Source: Spirochaetota bacterium
Lineage (GTDB): Bacteria > Spirochaetota > UBA4802 > JAFGDQ01
Direction of reading: 5' to 3'
Length of the DNA stretch: 64,000 bases
NCBI GenBank assembly: GCA_016934735.1
Contig: JAFGSG010000023.1
Span: 1-64,000 of the forward strand
Position 1 is the stretch's first letter; each line of letters begins with the position of its first letter. Below the pieces are notes generated by a model. The model worked only from the letters and a program-made list of their open reading frames with translations, was not told the DNA's origin and searched no databases. Below are positions 27,313-35,481 of this stretch, piece after piece. Position numbers and translations under genes: made by a program.

Positions 27313-28971
27313 CTACAAAAGCATTCTTTTTAGTTCCCTGCCTTTTTCCTCCAGGAGTTTGCCCCGCTGTATATTTTTTGCGGAACCTTCAATGGGTTCT
27401 TTTACAACTTCAGTTAGTTTGTTTAAGTATTTTTCCAGATCAATAAGCAATGCATCAAGATTAAGCGAGTCATCTAAAATTGCCACACTCAGTTTTTCTG
27501 CTTCAGTGCTTGCCTGCGAAATGATGTTCATCTCATTGGTAAAATAAATTGAATTTTTTCTTACCTGAAAAAACACCGAGGATATATTCTGATACGAATT
27601 ATTAACAAGTTCAATAACGGATTTTGTCTTTTTAATGTTCGATTCAATCATCGGGATGCTGTTTTTTATTTTTTTTTGCAGTTTTTGTATGTTTTTTGAT
27701 ATTGTTAAGAAACCCTCATAAAGGACCGGATCGCGTGAAGCTTCAATTCTGGAATAGATGCCGATAATTTTCATAAGTTTCAATATATCTTTTAATATAA
27801 ATAATATATTATTTATATTAAAATAATTATCAATAAAATTTTTTAAAGTCTCATTGGAACTAATAATTTTTTTTTCAATTTCATTTAGCTGATCCATGAG
27901 TTCGCGTATGCTGGAGCTGATTTTTTCAGAAAGACTGTTGTTCTCGATTGATTGTTTGTTAAAAATATTTACTGTATTTTCAAGGTCTTTAGATTGTTCG
28001 ATAATCGATTTGCAGAATTCGAGCGAGCTGAAAGAGAAATCGAGCTGGCTTTTTGATTTGACATTAACATTTGTAGCCGTCTCACCTATAATATAGCCCT
28101 TTTCGGTTATTAAGTCTATCGTTTTAATGTGATCTTCAGGCGGTTTGCCGTTATTACCCGCGGATGCCAGTGTGTCAACTGCCGCTTTAAGATTTTCACC
28201 GATTTTCATGACATTGGCTGAACCTTCGATTGCTTTACCGGCATCGGAATCCATCAGGAAAACCTGAGTGTTGATATCAGCAAGCATATTCTTCTGGTTT
28301 TTGATTTTCTCTCCGGAAACCTCAGCTTTTTGCACCTGCTTGCCAACAACACTTTCCTGATGGCCGAATTTTTCTAAAAATAACAGGTAATTGTGATATC
28401 CGTTTTCAATATCCGAAAAAACCAGTGAATTAATGCTTATTAAATTATCTATATTTTCTTTGATCGGATTTACATAGTTAATTATGGTTTCAAGATTCTG
28501 ATTGATGTAATTGGACATGCTGTTGAATTTCGAGGAAAGTATCTGGAAGACAGAGGTATTATATTTACTTGATACAATAGAAGCATTGGTTGCAAGCACG
28601 TTTATCTCTTCCGTGTCTTTTTTAATTGTAATTACAATATTGATTAAATGATCAATCAGTGAAGTGATATTCTCTAATTTACTTTTTATTGAATTTATCC
28701 CATAAGTAATTTCAACAAAAAGATCTATATTTTTTCTAAAAGTAGTAATATTCTGTGAAATGCCTGAAATATAATTCTGGAGGCTGTCAAAAACCCGGTT
28801 GTAATTTTCGATAATTTTTGAATTTTTTTCCAATAATTCGGAAAGGAGCATCAGGCTTTCAGATGTAACTTGTTTTCTTACATGAGAAAGTTTATTTACA
28901 TTTTGAGCAGTTTCAATAATCTCAAAAATGGTTCTGGAGATGCTGTCGATAATTGAGTTGTCTAAATTCAT
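27313..28971 (-). CDS. Soluble coiled-coil protein related to methyl-accepting chemotaxis proteins
   Basis: 552 aa, no signal peptide and no membrane segment. Almost entirely helical with heptad-like spacing. Two stretches look like weak copies of the MCP signalling hairpin tip: TEEINVLATNASIVSSKYN (about 120-138) and IIGIYSRIEASR (about 395-406), compare the usual DQTNLLALNAAIEAAR. There is no HAMP domain and no obvious CheR pentapeptide. It may be a cytoplasmic receptor or a structural protein derived from one. No che genes are near. The flanking palindrome separates it from the slipin gene. Moderate confidence in the MCP link. Confidence 0.6.
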   Translation of the reverse strand: MNLDNSIIDSISRTIFEIIETAQNVNKLSHVRKQVTSESLMLLSELLEKNSKIIENYNRVFDSLQNYISGISQNITTFRKNIDLFVEITYGINSIKSKLENITSLIDHLINIVITIKKDTEEINVLATNASIVSSKYNTSVFQILSSKFNSMSNYINQNLETIINYVNPIKENIDNLISINSLVFSDIENGYHNYLLFLEKFGHQESVVGKQVQKAEVSGEKIKNQKNMLADINTQVFLMDSDAGKAIEGSANVMKIGENLKAAVDTLASAGNNGKPPEDHIKTIDLITEKGYIIGETATNVNVKSKSQLDFSFSSLEFCKSIIEQSKDLENTVNIFNKQSIENNSLSEKISSSIRELMDQLNEIEKKIISSNETLKNFIDNYFNINNILFILKDILKLMKIIGIYSRIEASRDPVLYEGFLTISKNIQKLQKKIKNSIPMIESNIKKTKSVIELVNNSYQNISSVFFQVRKNSIYFTNEMNIISQASTEAEKLSVAILDDSLNLDALLIDLEKYLNKLTEVVKEPIEGSAKNIQRGKLLEEKGRELKRMLL

Positions 28972-29417
28972 AATAAGGGTAGTATTATAGTGTGAATATT
29001 TTTTTTTATTTTATCATATATGATATGGATATTTCAAGGAATTATTTTTTTAAAAAAATCAGATGGCAGTTGATCTTAACAACTATGCAATAAAGCTGGG
29101 AACTAATAGTGCGTTTGCTATTTCTGCTGCCGCAGGATATATGCATAGATACATTTCTGCCAGATCTTGTCTGAAAACAAGTTTATAAATAATGATCTGA
29201 TGTTTCCTTGACATTTTTGGTGGACAAATGCAAGTTATTAATTAATCTATTTAACAAAAGTATATTATGCTAAATTCCAGTTATATTGGAGTTGTTGCAT
29301 AACTCAATATAACATATAAGAAGTCCGGAGAAATTCCCTGCCCCGCCGCAGGCGGGGGAGGGAATTTCCCATTATTTCTTTGTTTTGCAACAAGTCTATT
29401 ATTGTAAGGAGCGCCTG
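28972..29417. other. Divergent intergenic region with two hairpins before the dehalogenase gene
   Basis: 446 bp lie between the MCP-like gene (minus) and the dehalogenase gene (plus) with no credible ORF. Two inverted repeats stand in the right half: TTATATTGGAGTT/AACTCAATATAA (29281-29312) and the GC-centred hairpin listed next. Both precede the dehalogenase start by 50-140 bp, so they lie in its promoter or leader. No cobalamin riboswitch signature was recognised. Confidence 0.5.
29330..29368. promoter_or_regulatory. 18-bp-stem hairpin in the leader of the dehalogenase gene
   Basis: GAAATTCCCTGCCCCGCC (29330-29347) pairs with 29351-29368 at 17 of 18 positions around a GCA loop. It ends 49 bp before the ATG. 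It could be a terminator of upstream transcription, an attenuator, or a dispersed hairpin repeat similar in design to those at 3199 and 27249. Confidence 0.5.
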
Positions 29418-30884
29418 ATGATTCATATATTGATAATAATTGGGGCCATCGGTTTGGCAGTACAGATGGTTATCGGGCTGAGTTTTTTCATTTCGTGTAT
29501 TATCGAAAAGGAGAAACGTGCGGTTATTGCAGCATCGATCCAGTTTATAGGGATGTTTATATTATTCGGTCTTTATTTGATTTTTATACAGGAGGGCTTT
29601 TTCGATACAACCGCGGGTAGGACAACCCTTCTCGTCGTATATATTATTACCGCTTTATTTGCATTTTTATTGATTAGGAAGACAAAAGCCAATACGAAGA
29701 CGATTTTGGGTACAAAGGGTTTGATCACTGCAGATGATGTTAAACGATTTGATGAAAGAGAAACTGTCTTTGCCCGTGCAGGCAACCTTCGTCCCGGAAC
29801 AAAGCAATACGAGATGTTTTACGCGGAGCATCCGGAATACAAGGAATTCGATGATGCCCGACGGGCGAAAGGAGTGCCTATGGGACATGCCGGCTCCATA
29901 GACCAACCTTATGGCAATGTAAATGTAGCCATGATGATGGCTTGTTCCAGTTTGCCTTTCTATCTTTCGGATAAGGAGAAAGTTCAGCCGGCGCCTCATC
30001 TTTCATTGGAAAAAGAATTAGCTAAACAAAAAGTCGCAATTACCCCGGAAGAAGCTTCGGAAAGGATTAAAGGCTTTGCTAAAATACTGGGAGCTGATCT
30101 GGTGGGGATTGCGGAGTTGAATCCGCTTTGGGTGTATTCCCATCGGGGAAGGATTGTTAAGGATAATATGGAAGATTGGGGGAAAGAGATTCCTGTAGCG
30201 CACAGATACGCGGTTGTGTTTGCCGAAGAGATGAAATTTGATATGATTGGCTCTGCGCCTCATACTCCCACCTCCATTGAGAGCATGCGAAATTATGCAA
30301 AAGGGGCATTTATTGCTGTTCAGGTCGCTTCTCTTGTTGCTAACCTGGGGTATTCGGCTACGGCAAATCACTTTCGATACTATGAGAGCCTTATGGTGCC
30401 TTTAGCTGTAGATGCGGGTCTGGGAGAGCTGAGCCGGATGGGATATTTGATTACCAGGGAATTCGGCCCCAGAATTCGGTTGAGTGCTGTAACCACGGAT
30501 CTTCCTTTGATTCCGGATAAACCGGTAGATATTGGTGTAGAAGACTTTTGCTGTATTTGTAAAAAATGTGCTATGTGCTGTCCTTCCGGATCAATTCCCG
30601 ATGGAGATCAGGTGGTTGTTAATGGGATATATAGATGGAAATTGAATGCAGAGACTTGTTTTGCATATTGGGGCAAGATAGGAACCGATTGTAATGTATG
30701 TATGCGCGTATGTCCATGGAGCCATGCACAGACCTTTCCGCACAGACTGATTAAGGCACTAACCGTACGGAATGCATTGTCCAGGCGGCTTTTTAATAAA
30801 ATGGACGATATATTCTACGGTAAAAAGCCGGCAGGTAAAAATGTACCGAAGTGGGCGACTTACAAGCCGTGGATACAATCCTGA
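29418..30884 (+). CDS. rdhA: Membrane-anchored reductive dehalogenase homologue (RdhA family)
   Basis: 488 aa from the ATG at 29418 (AAGGAG at 29407-29412); the upstream TTG at 29385 has no such site. Three hydrophobic segments (about 3-28, 36-57, 70-86) replace the Tat signal of respiratory dehalogenases. The rest is a full RdhA domain: TDLPLIPDKPVD, VPLAVDAGLGE..R.GYLITREFGPRIR, and two 4Fe-4S motifs, C378-x2-C381-x2-C384-x3-C388P and C414-x10-C425-x2-C428-x3-C432P. Members use a corrinoid to remove halogen from organohalides; QueG shares the cluster plan but lacks these membrane helices and the RdhA core motifs. No rdhB anchor gene or regulator is adjacent. Substrate and electron donor are unknown. 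Confidence 0.85.
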   Translation: MIHILIIIGAIGLAVQMVIGLSFFISCIIEKEKRAVIAASIQFIGMFILFGLYLIFIQEGFFDTTAGRTTLLVVYIITALFAFLLIRKTKANTKTILGTKGLITADDVKRFDERETVFARAGNLRPGTKQYEMFYAEHPEYKEFDDARRAKGVPMGHAGSIDQPYGNVNVAMMMACSSLPFYLSDKEKVQPAPHLSLEKELAKQKVAITPEEASERIKGFAKILGADLVGIAELNPLWVYSHRGRIVKDNMEDWGKEIPVAHRYAVVFAEEMKFDMIGSAPHTPTSIESMRNYAKGAFIAVQVASLVANLGYSATANHFRYYESLMVPLAVDAGLGELSRMGYLITREFGPRIRLSAVTTDLPLIPDKPVDIGVEDFCCICKKCAMCCPSGSIPDGDQVVVNGIYRWKLNAETCFAYWGKIGTDCNVCMRVCPWSHAQTFPHRLIKALTVRNALSRRLFNKMDDIFYGKKPAGKNVPKWATYKPWIQS

Positions 30885-31041
30885 ACCGGAATTATCTATA
30901 GCATATGCAGGGCGAAACTGCCCTGACAGTACCGAATTAAACTTTCTGAGAAATTATATTTTATTATTGTCAAATGGTTTGACTTTCGTTAAAAAAAATA
31001 ATTATACTATATAGATATAGATTTAAAGGAATAAATTATAA

Positions 31042-31206
31042 TTAAAAATTATACACAGGCACGCTTATGTTTATCTTCTTCTCTTCGGGTTGGTTCTCCA
31101 TTAAAGGCCTTACTCCGTTGCTTATGTGGTCTTCACGAATAGGCATTGAAGATGCGGAACAGCCGACAATAAATATAAATATTAAAAACACTATTGGAAT
31201 TTTCAT
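31042..31206 (-). CDS. Small putative lipoprotein (54 aa)
   Basis: Reading the minus strand gives MKIPIVFLIF...IVGCSASS, a clean lipoprotein signal with the lipobox IVGC (Cys16), followed by 38 mostly polar residues ending SVPVYNF. The signal fits much better than the overlapping plus-strand ORF at 31067-31264. No clear Shine-Dalgarno. It lies 79 bp behind the 59-aa ORF that follows aconitase and may belong to the same transcript. Function unknown. Confidence 0.55.
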   Translation of the reverse strand: MKIPIVFLIFIFIVGCSASSMPIREDHISNGVRPLMENQPEEKKINISVPVYNF

Positions 31207-31285
31207 TGTAATCTATTTGATACTGACTTATTATATTTTATCTATATATACTATAAAAAAATAAGCTGATTGTCAATGAAAAATT

Positions 31286-31465
31286 CTAAATAATGTGTTC
31301 CCCATCGTTTAAAGACTCGTAAATATCACGAATTTTTTCAAAAACGTCCTGCAGTAATATTCGTATTTCTTCAGATTCAATGTAATAATCGCTGTCTTCA
31401 GCTAAAAAGACGCTTAAAGTGTCCAGCACCTTCATTGATTCTTCCAGTTTTTGTATGGAATCCAT
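31286..31465 (-). CDS. Small acidic helical protein (59 aa) behind aconitase
   Basis: The frame MDSIQKLEES ... VFEKIRDIYESLNDGEHII is strongly acidic and predicted helical, without Cys or membrane segment. It starts 15 bp after the aconitase stop codon with GAGGAA 7 nt before the ATG, so translation looks coupled to acn. It is not a family I recognise. The good ribosome site, the tight spacing and the regular amphipathic pattern support a real gene. Confidence 0.6.
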   Translation of the reverse strand: MDSIQKLEESMKVLDTLSVFLAEDSDYYIESEEIRILLQDVFEKIRDIYESLNDGEHII

Positions 31466-31480
31466 AACGGTTCCTCATTA

Positions 31481-33406
31481 TTATTTTTGTTTCCTTGTAT
31501 AATTCAAAAGACCGCCTGCAAGTAATATCTCCCTCTGTCTTTTTGAGGCAGATAATATAAAATTATAGGTTTTGCCAGCGATTTCTGCATTAATATAATT
31601 TTCGAATATTTGTTTCCGTAAATTTCGAAAAATAAATTCGTCGAATTGATTTATCCTGTCATAATCCTCTTTATTTTCAAAAACTAAAGGCATAATGCCG
31701 AAATTTATGAGATTTGAAGAGTGTATCCTTTCGAATGATTTTGCAATTACGAGCCTTACTCCCAGATACATCGGACAGATGGCCGCATGCTCTCTTGATG
31801 AACCCTGTCCGTAACTTTCTCCGCCTATAACACCGGTAAAAATATTATTTTCCTTATTATCTAATGATCTTTTGGAAAAATTACGGTCAATATTTTCAAA
31901 TACAAATTCGGAATACTTCGGAATATTCGAACGGTATTTAAGCCTGTCACCGGCCGGCATAATATGATCGGTCGTAATTTTATCGCCGACTTTAAGCCCA
32001 AAGATACCATTAATTTCGTCCATTAACGGATCGGTGTACGGCGGATTGCCTATGTTAGGGCCTCTGACAATTTGTACTTTTTTTTCTGAAGGCGGGATGA
32101 TCATTGAATCATCTATCAGGAATTTGTCCGGCATGGCGGGTTCAGGATATTCCGATACAGGATAATCCAGAGGATTGACCAGTTCGCCCTTTAATGCTGA
32201 AAGAGCCGCTGTTTCAATGCTTACAAGATAGATATGTGCAGATTCTGTTCCAGCCCGTCCTTTGAAGTTCCGGTTGTTTGTACGGAGCGATACGCCTCCT
32301 GTTACAGGCGACTGCCCTGCGCCTATGCAGAATCCGCATGCCGACTCCATAATCCTTGCTCCGGAAGCGATCATGTCCGCGAGCGCTCCGTTCCGCGCGA
32401 TCATCTCGAGGACCTGTCTTGATCCGGGAGCTATCAGCATACTGACTTCCGGATTGATTTTTTCCCCTTTAAGAATCGCTGCTGTTGTCATTAAATCTTT
32501 GTATGAAGAATTGGTACAACTTCCGATGGCAACCTGATCAACCTTCAGGCCTTTAAGCTCTGATATTTTTTTTATATTGTCCGGTGAATGAGGGCAGGCG
32601 ATCATTGGTTCAAGCGTTGAAAGATCAATATTGATTACCCTGTCATATTTTGCATCCGGATCAGGAAATATTTTTCTCCAGACTTGTTCCCTGCCTTGTG
32701 CTTTTAGAAAACTTCGTGTAATATTATCGCTCGGGAATATGGACGTTGTTACTCCGAGTTCCGCTCCCATATTTGTAATAGTCGCGCGTTCGGGTACAGT
32801 CAGGGACATTATGCCTTCGCCTGTGTATTCTACAACAACGCCGACATTACCTTTGGTGGTTAGCAGTTCCAGTACTTTTAGTATAATATCTTTAGCGCTT
32901 ACCCACGGCCTGAGCCTGTTAGTAAGATTTATGTTTATCACCTTTGGGCAGGTTAGATAAAACAGGCCTCCGCCCATAGCTGCCGCGACTTCAAGGCCGC
33001 CTGCCCCTATTGCGATCATGCCGAGAGCGCCGCCTGTAGGAGTATGGCTGTCAGATCCCAGAAGCGTAGCACCCGGACGGCCGAATCTCTCAAGATGTAC
33101 CTGATGGCAGATGCCGTTACCGGCCCTGGAGTAATATATTCCGTAATTGGCGTTCATGGTCTCGAGGTATTTATGATCATCCGCGTTCTCGAATCCCATC
33201 TGCATAGTGTTATGATCCACATACGATACGGAAAGTTCAGTTTTTACGCGCGGTATTCCCATTGCCTCAAACTGAAGATACGCGAGCGTTCCTGTAGCAT
33301 CCTGCGTAAGAGTCTGATCGATTTTTATGCCGATCTCGGTTCCATGCACAGCCTCTCCCTCTGCAACATGTTCGCGTAATACCTTATAAAACACTGAATC
33401 GCCCAT
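31481..33406 (-). CDS. acn: Aconitate hydratase
   Basis: 641 aa, the shorter single-chain aconitase type. It isomerises citrate to isocitrate. The 4Fe-4S ligands are visible: one Cys in IGSCTNSSY and two in ESACGFCIG. Other typical stretches are LLGSDSHTPTGGALGM, GGESYGQGSSREHAA (swivel domain) and IAKSFERIHSSNLINFGIMPL. The small swivel domain is fused at the C-terminus as expected. With citrate synthase at 17.4 kb and the LeuB/IDH-family enzyme at 19 kb it would complete the route from oxaloacetate towards 2-oxoglutarate if the latter is an isocitrate dehydrogenase. AGGAA Shine-Dalgarno. Confidence 0.95.
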   Translation of the reverse strand: MGDSVFYKVLREHVAEGEAVHGTEIGIKIDQTLTQDATGTLAYLQFEAMGIPRVKTELSVSYVDHNTMQMGFENADDHKYLETMNANYGIYYSRAGNGICHQVHLERFGRPGATLLGSDSHTPTGGALGMIAIGAGGLEVAAAMGGGLFYLTCPKVININLTNRLRPWVSAKDIILKVLELLTTKGNVGVVVEYTGEGIMSLTVPERATITNMGAELGVTTSIFPSDNITRSFLKAQGREQVWRKIFPDPDAKYDRVINIDLSTLEPMIACPHSPDNIKKISELKGLKVDQVAIGSCTNSSYKDLMTTAAILKGEKINPEVSMLIAPGSRQVLEMIARNGALADMIASGARIMESACGFCIGAGQSPVTGGVSLRTNNRNFKGRAGTESAHIYLVSIETAALSALKGELVNPLDYPVSEYPEPAMPDKFLIDDSMIIPPSEKKVQIVRGPNIGNPPYTDPLMDEINGIFGLKVGDKITTDHIMPAGDRLKYRSNIPKYSEFVFENIDRNFSKRSLDNKENNIFTGVIGGESYGQGSSREHAAICPMYLGVRLVIAKSFERIHSSNLINFGIMPLVFENKEDYDRINQFDEFIFRNLRKQIFENYINAEIAGKTYNFILSASKRQREILLAGGLLNYTRKQK

Positions 33407-33616
33407 AATTATTGATTCCTGATATTATTGATTTTTTACTGGTAGTCATTTGTTTGTTTATATTTCTTTAGTCAAGAAAAAATATATTTAGACTGCAGTT
33501 TCTATAAGATCGTAGTTGATTATATTAACAGTATAGCAGTATTTTATGCTTAATTGAAACACTAATCAATTTAAATATTATTTATGTTCCGATAGAAGGC
33601 AAAAGGAGAGGAATAT

Positions 33617-34480
33617 TTATATGTCAATGCCGATAGTTTTCCTGGCAGCCAGCCCTATTATAAAAGAGAGTATTATTACTCCTGTTACTATTGTTATCAT
33701 TTCTCCAAAAACATGCCGGAATTTTTTATCCTGTATAACAGAAACAAAAGATGAAAAAGCGAACACGATAAAAAAGACAAGCACGGCTGATGTAAAAAAT
33801 GCTTTGTAGTAGGATTCCATCAGAAAATACGGCAGAACAAGAACTAACACAACAACAAAATACATAACACCTGTATACATGGCAGCTTTAAGGGGATTCT
33901 GCCCATTCTTATCTGATTTCTGTGAAAGATACTCAGCAGCCGACATAGAGAACGAGGCGGCTATTCCTGTAATTACACCGGCTATCCCGATTATCTTTGT
34001 GTTCTGCAGGGCGAATGTAAATCCCGCAAGCGCTCCTGTCAGTTCTACCAGCGCATCATTAAGACCCAGTACCATGGAACTCAAATAACTGAGCTTCTCT
34101 TCATGTATTATTTTTATCAGCGCTTTTTCATGTTTAAGTTCATCAGAAATAATTGATTTAAGTTCACTTGCCGGAATTTGCTTTTTTAACAGTGAATAAT
34201 TTTGCTGTGCGGAAGTTTCACCTCTTTCCATGAGTTTAACAGCGAATGTAATGCCAAATATTTTCGACAGAATGTAATAAAAAAATATACCCGGGAGCGA
34301 GGGTTTTACATCCAGCTTTGAATGTTTTTTCAATGTGTTATAATGCTTAAGCTCGTCTCTTGATATACTCTCAAGTACTTTTCTGTTGATGCCTTTTGCG
34401 GATTTCGCGAGCATTTTGTACGTATTATGTTCAGTTATTTCGCTTTTTTGAAATTTAATAAGTATTTTAATGGTATCCAT
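33617..34480 (-). CDS. Ferritin-like/VIT1 (CCC1) family iron or manganese transporter
   Basis: 287 aa. Residues 1-135 look like a ferritin/rubrerythrin-like four-helix domain with Glu and His ligands: FQKSEITEHNTYKML, ISRDELKHYNTL, ERGETSAQQNYSLL and ISDELKHEKALIKIIHEE, i.e. repeated ExxH units. The C-terminal half (about 140-287) is a VIT1/CCC1 domain with about five membrane segments (SMVLGLNDALVELTGALAGFTFAL, SMSAAEYLSQKS). Such fusions are known as MbfA-like/VIT family proteins that move Fe2+ or Mn2+ across the inner membrane. It follows the FHA gene by 34 bp. Confidence 0.88.
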   Translation of the reverse strand: MDTIKILIKFQKSEITEHNTYKMLAKSAKGINRKVLESISRDELKHYNTLKKHSKLDVKPSLPGIFFYYILSKIFGITFAVKLMERGETSAQQNYSLLKKQIPASELKSIISDELKHEKALIKIIHEEKLSYLSSMVLGLNDALVELTGALAGFTFALQNTKIIGIAGVITGIAASFSMSAAEYLSQKSDKNGQNPLKAAMYTGVMYFVVVLVLVLPYFLMESYYKAFFTSAVLVFFIVFAFSSFVSVIQDKKFRHVFGEMITIVTGVIILSFIIGLAARKTIGIDI

Positions 34481-34514
34481 ATTGGTTAACTTTTTTTGGG
34501 TGAGATTTATTGAT

Positions 34515-34841
34515 TTACATATCCAGCTTTACCCATCTGAATTTTATTTTTGTTTTTCCGAGAGATAGAATATCCCCGTCATCGAGGTTCCTTTGCTGAA
34601 AGACATTATCGTTAACTTTAGTTTTGTTAAGGCTCTGCAGATCAATAACCGTAAAATGATCATCCCGGAAGACGATCTGGCAATGTTTATTTGAGACATA
34701 TTCATCAGACAATTTTAAATCCGAAGCGTCGGCGCGGCCTATAGTTATGGTTTTATTTGCTATGTTAAACGTGGCGCTCGTATCAGCACCTTCAATGACT
34801 TCAAGCGATACACCCTTCGGGATATCAGCATATTCGTCCAT
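34515..34841 (-). CDS. FHA-domain protein
   Basis: 108 aa, almost only an FHA domain: ITIGRADASDLKLSDEYVSNKHCQI with the phosphothreonine-binding Gly-Arg, Ser-x-x-His pattern, then LNKTKVNDN and LDDGDILSLGKTKIKF. It binds phosphothreonine peptides in the cytoplasm; no Ser/Thr kinase is nearby. AAGGAG Shine-Dalgarno. It precedes the ferritin-like/VIT1 gene on the same strand by 34 bp; a functional link is not obvious. Confidence 0.9.
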   Translation of the reverse strand: MDEYADIPKGVSLEVIEGADTSATFNIANKTITIGRADASDLKLSDEYVSNKHCQIVFRDDHFTVIDLQSLNKTKVNDNVFQQRNLDDGDILSLGKTKIKFRWVKLDM

Positions 34842-35019
34842 ACAATACTCCTTGTGAAAATATTATAGTTTGAATTCTGCTTTTAATTCCTGATTATTTT
34901 TATAAAGAATGAATAATAAATCAATCGATATTTTTTTTTACTTATAATGATTTTGTTTAAATGATAGGACATTTTAAAATAAAATTGAATCCTAATAATA
35001 ATAAAAATACTTGCTAAAC

Positions 35020-35049
35020 TTGTCACATATAGTGTATTTGTTGTAATAT
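35020..35049 (+). promoter_or_regulatory. Possible sigma-70 promoter of clpS-clpA-parA
   Basis: TTGTCA (35020-35025) and TAATAT (35044-35049) are separated by 18 nt, 50 bp before the clpS start. A fair match to consensus, found by eye only, in a very AT-rich stretch where chance matches are common. Confidence 0.35.
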
Positions 35050-35099
35050 ATTATATACAGAAGGACAAAATTTTTTATTAAACTAAGGATTTCTCCTGT

Positions 35100-35465
35100 A
35101 TGGAACGGGATAATGAAAATAATGACATCAATGATCCTATGGATAATGGATCCGACGGTATTAGCGAGTCATTAGAAAGCGATTTAAAGCTTAAACCGGC
35201 CGAAAAGATCTTAGAACCGAAGATGTACAGAATAATTATGCATAATGACCATTATACAACAATGGATTTTGTTATTGAAGTAATAATGAAAGTATTTCAT
35301 AAGCCGGCTGCTGAGGCGACTAAAATAATGCTGGATATTCATAAAAAAGGTTTTGGCGTTTGCGGTGTATATACCTATGATATTGCTGTTACTAAAATAT
35401 CGGAAGTTCATAAAATGGCAAAGAAACGACAATTCCCGTTAAAATGCAGTTACGAGGAAGCATAA
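35100..35465 (+). CDS. clpS: ATP-dependent Clp protease adaptor ClpS
   Basis: 121 aa. After a variable acidic N-terminus, the core MYRIIMHNDHYTTMDFVIEVIMKVFHKPAAEATKIMLDIHKKG...GVYTYDIAVTKISEV is classic ClpS: the ND motif at the N-degron pocket, the MDFV helix, and the H...G pattern. It delivers N-degron substrates to ClpAP in the cytoplasm. It is followed 16 bp later by clpA, the usual order. Confidence 0.96.
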   Translation: MERDNENNDINDPMDNGSDGISESLESDLKLKPAEKILEPKMYRIIMHNDHYTTMDFVIEVIMKVFHKPAAEATKIMLDIHKKGFGVCGVYTYDIAVTKISEVHKMAKKRQFPLKCSYEEA

Positions 35466-35481
35466 AAGAAAAAAATACTAT

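Noticed and set aside
28972-29417. Cobalamin riboswitch before rdhA
   Set aside because: No B12-box-like GCCACTG or supporting helices could be found; the hairpins are simple stems.
29418-30884. Epoxyqueuosine reductase (QueG) as identity
   Set aside because: QueG shares the two-cluster plan but has no N-terminal membrane helices and lacks the AGLGE...REFGP...TDLPL arrangement spaced as here.
30772-31014. 80-aa plus-strand frame overlapping the end of rdhA
   Set aside because: Out-of-frame shadow of rdhA continuing into AT-rich DNA; no ribosome site.
31067-31264. Plus-strand 65-aa frame after the dehalogenase gene
   Set aside because: It overlaps a minus-strand frame with a clean lipoprotein signal peptide; the plus frame is merely the antisense hydrophobic shadow.
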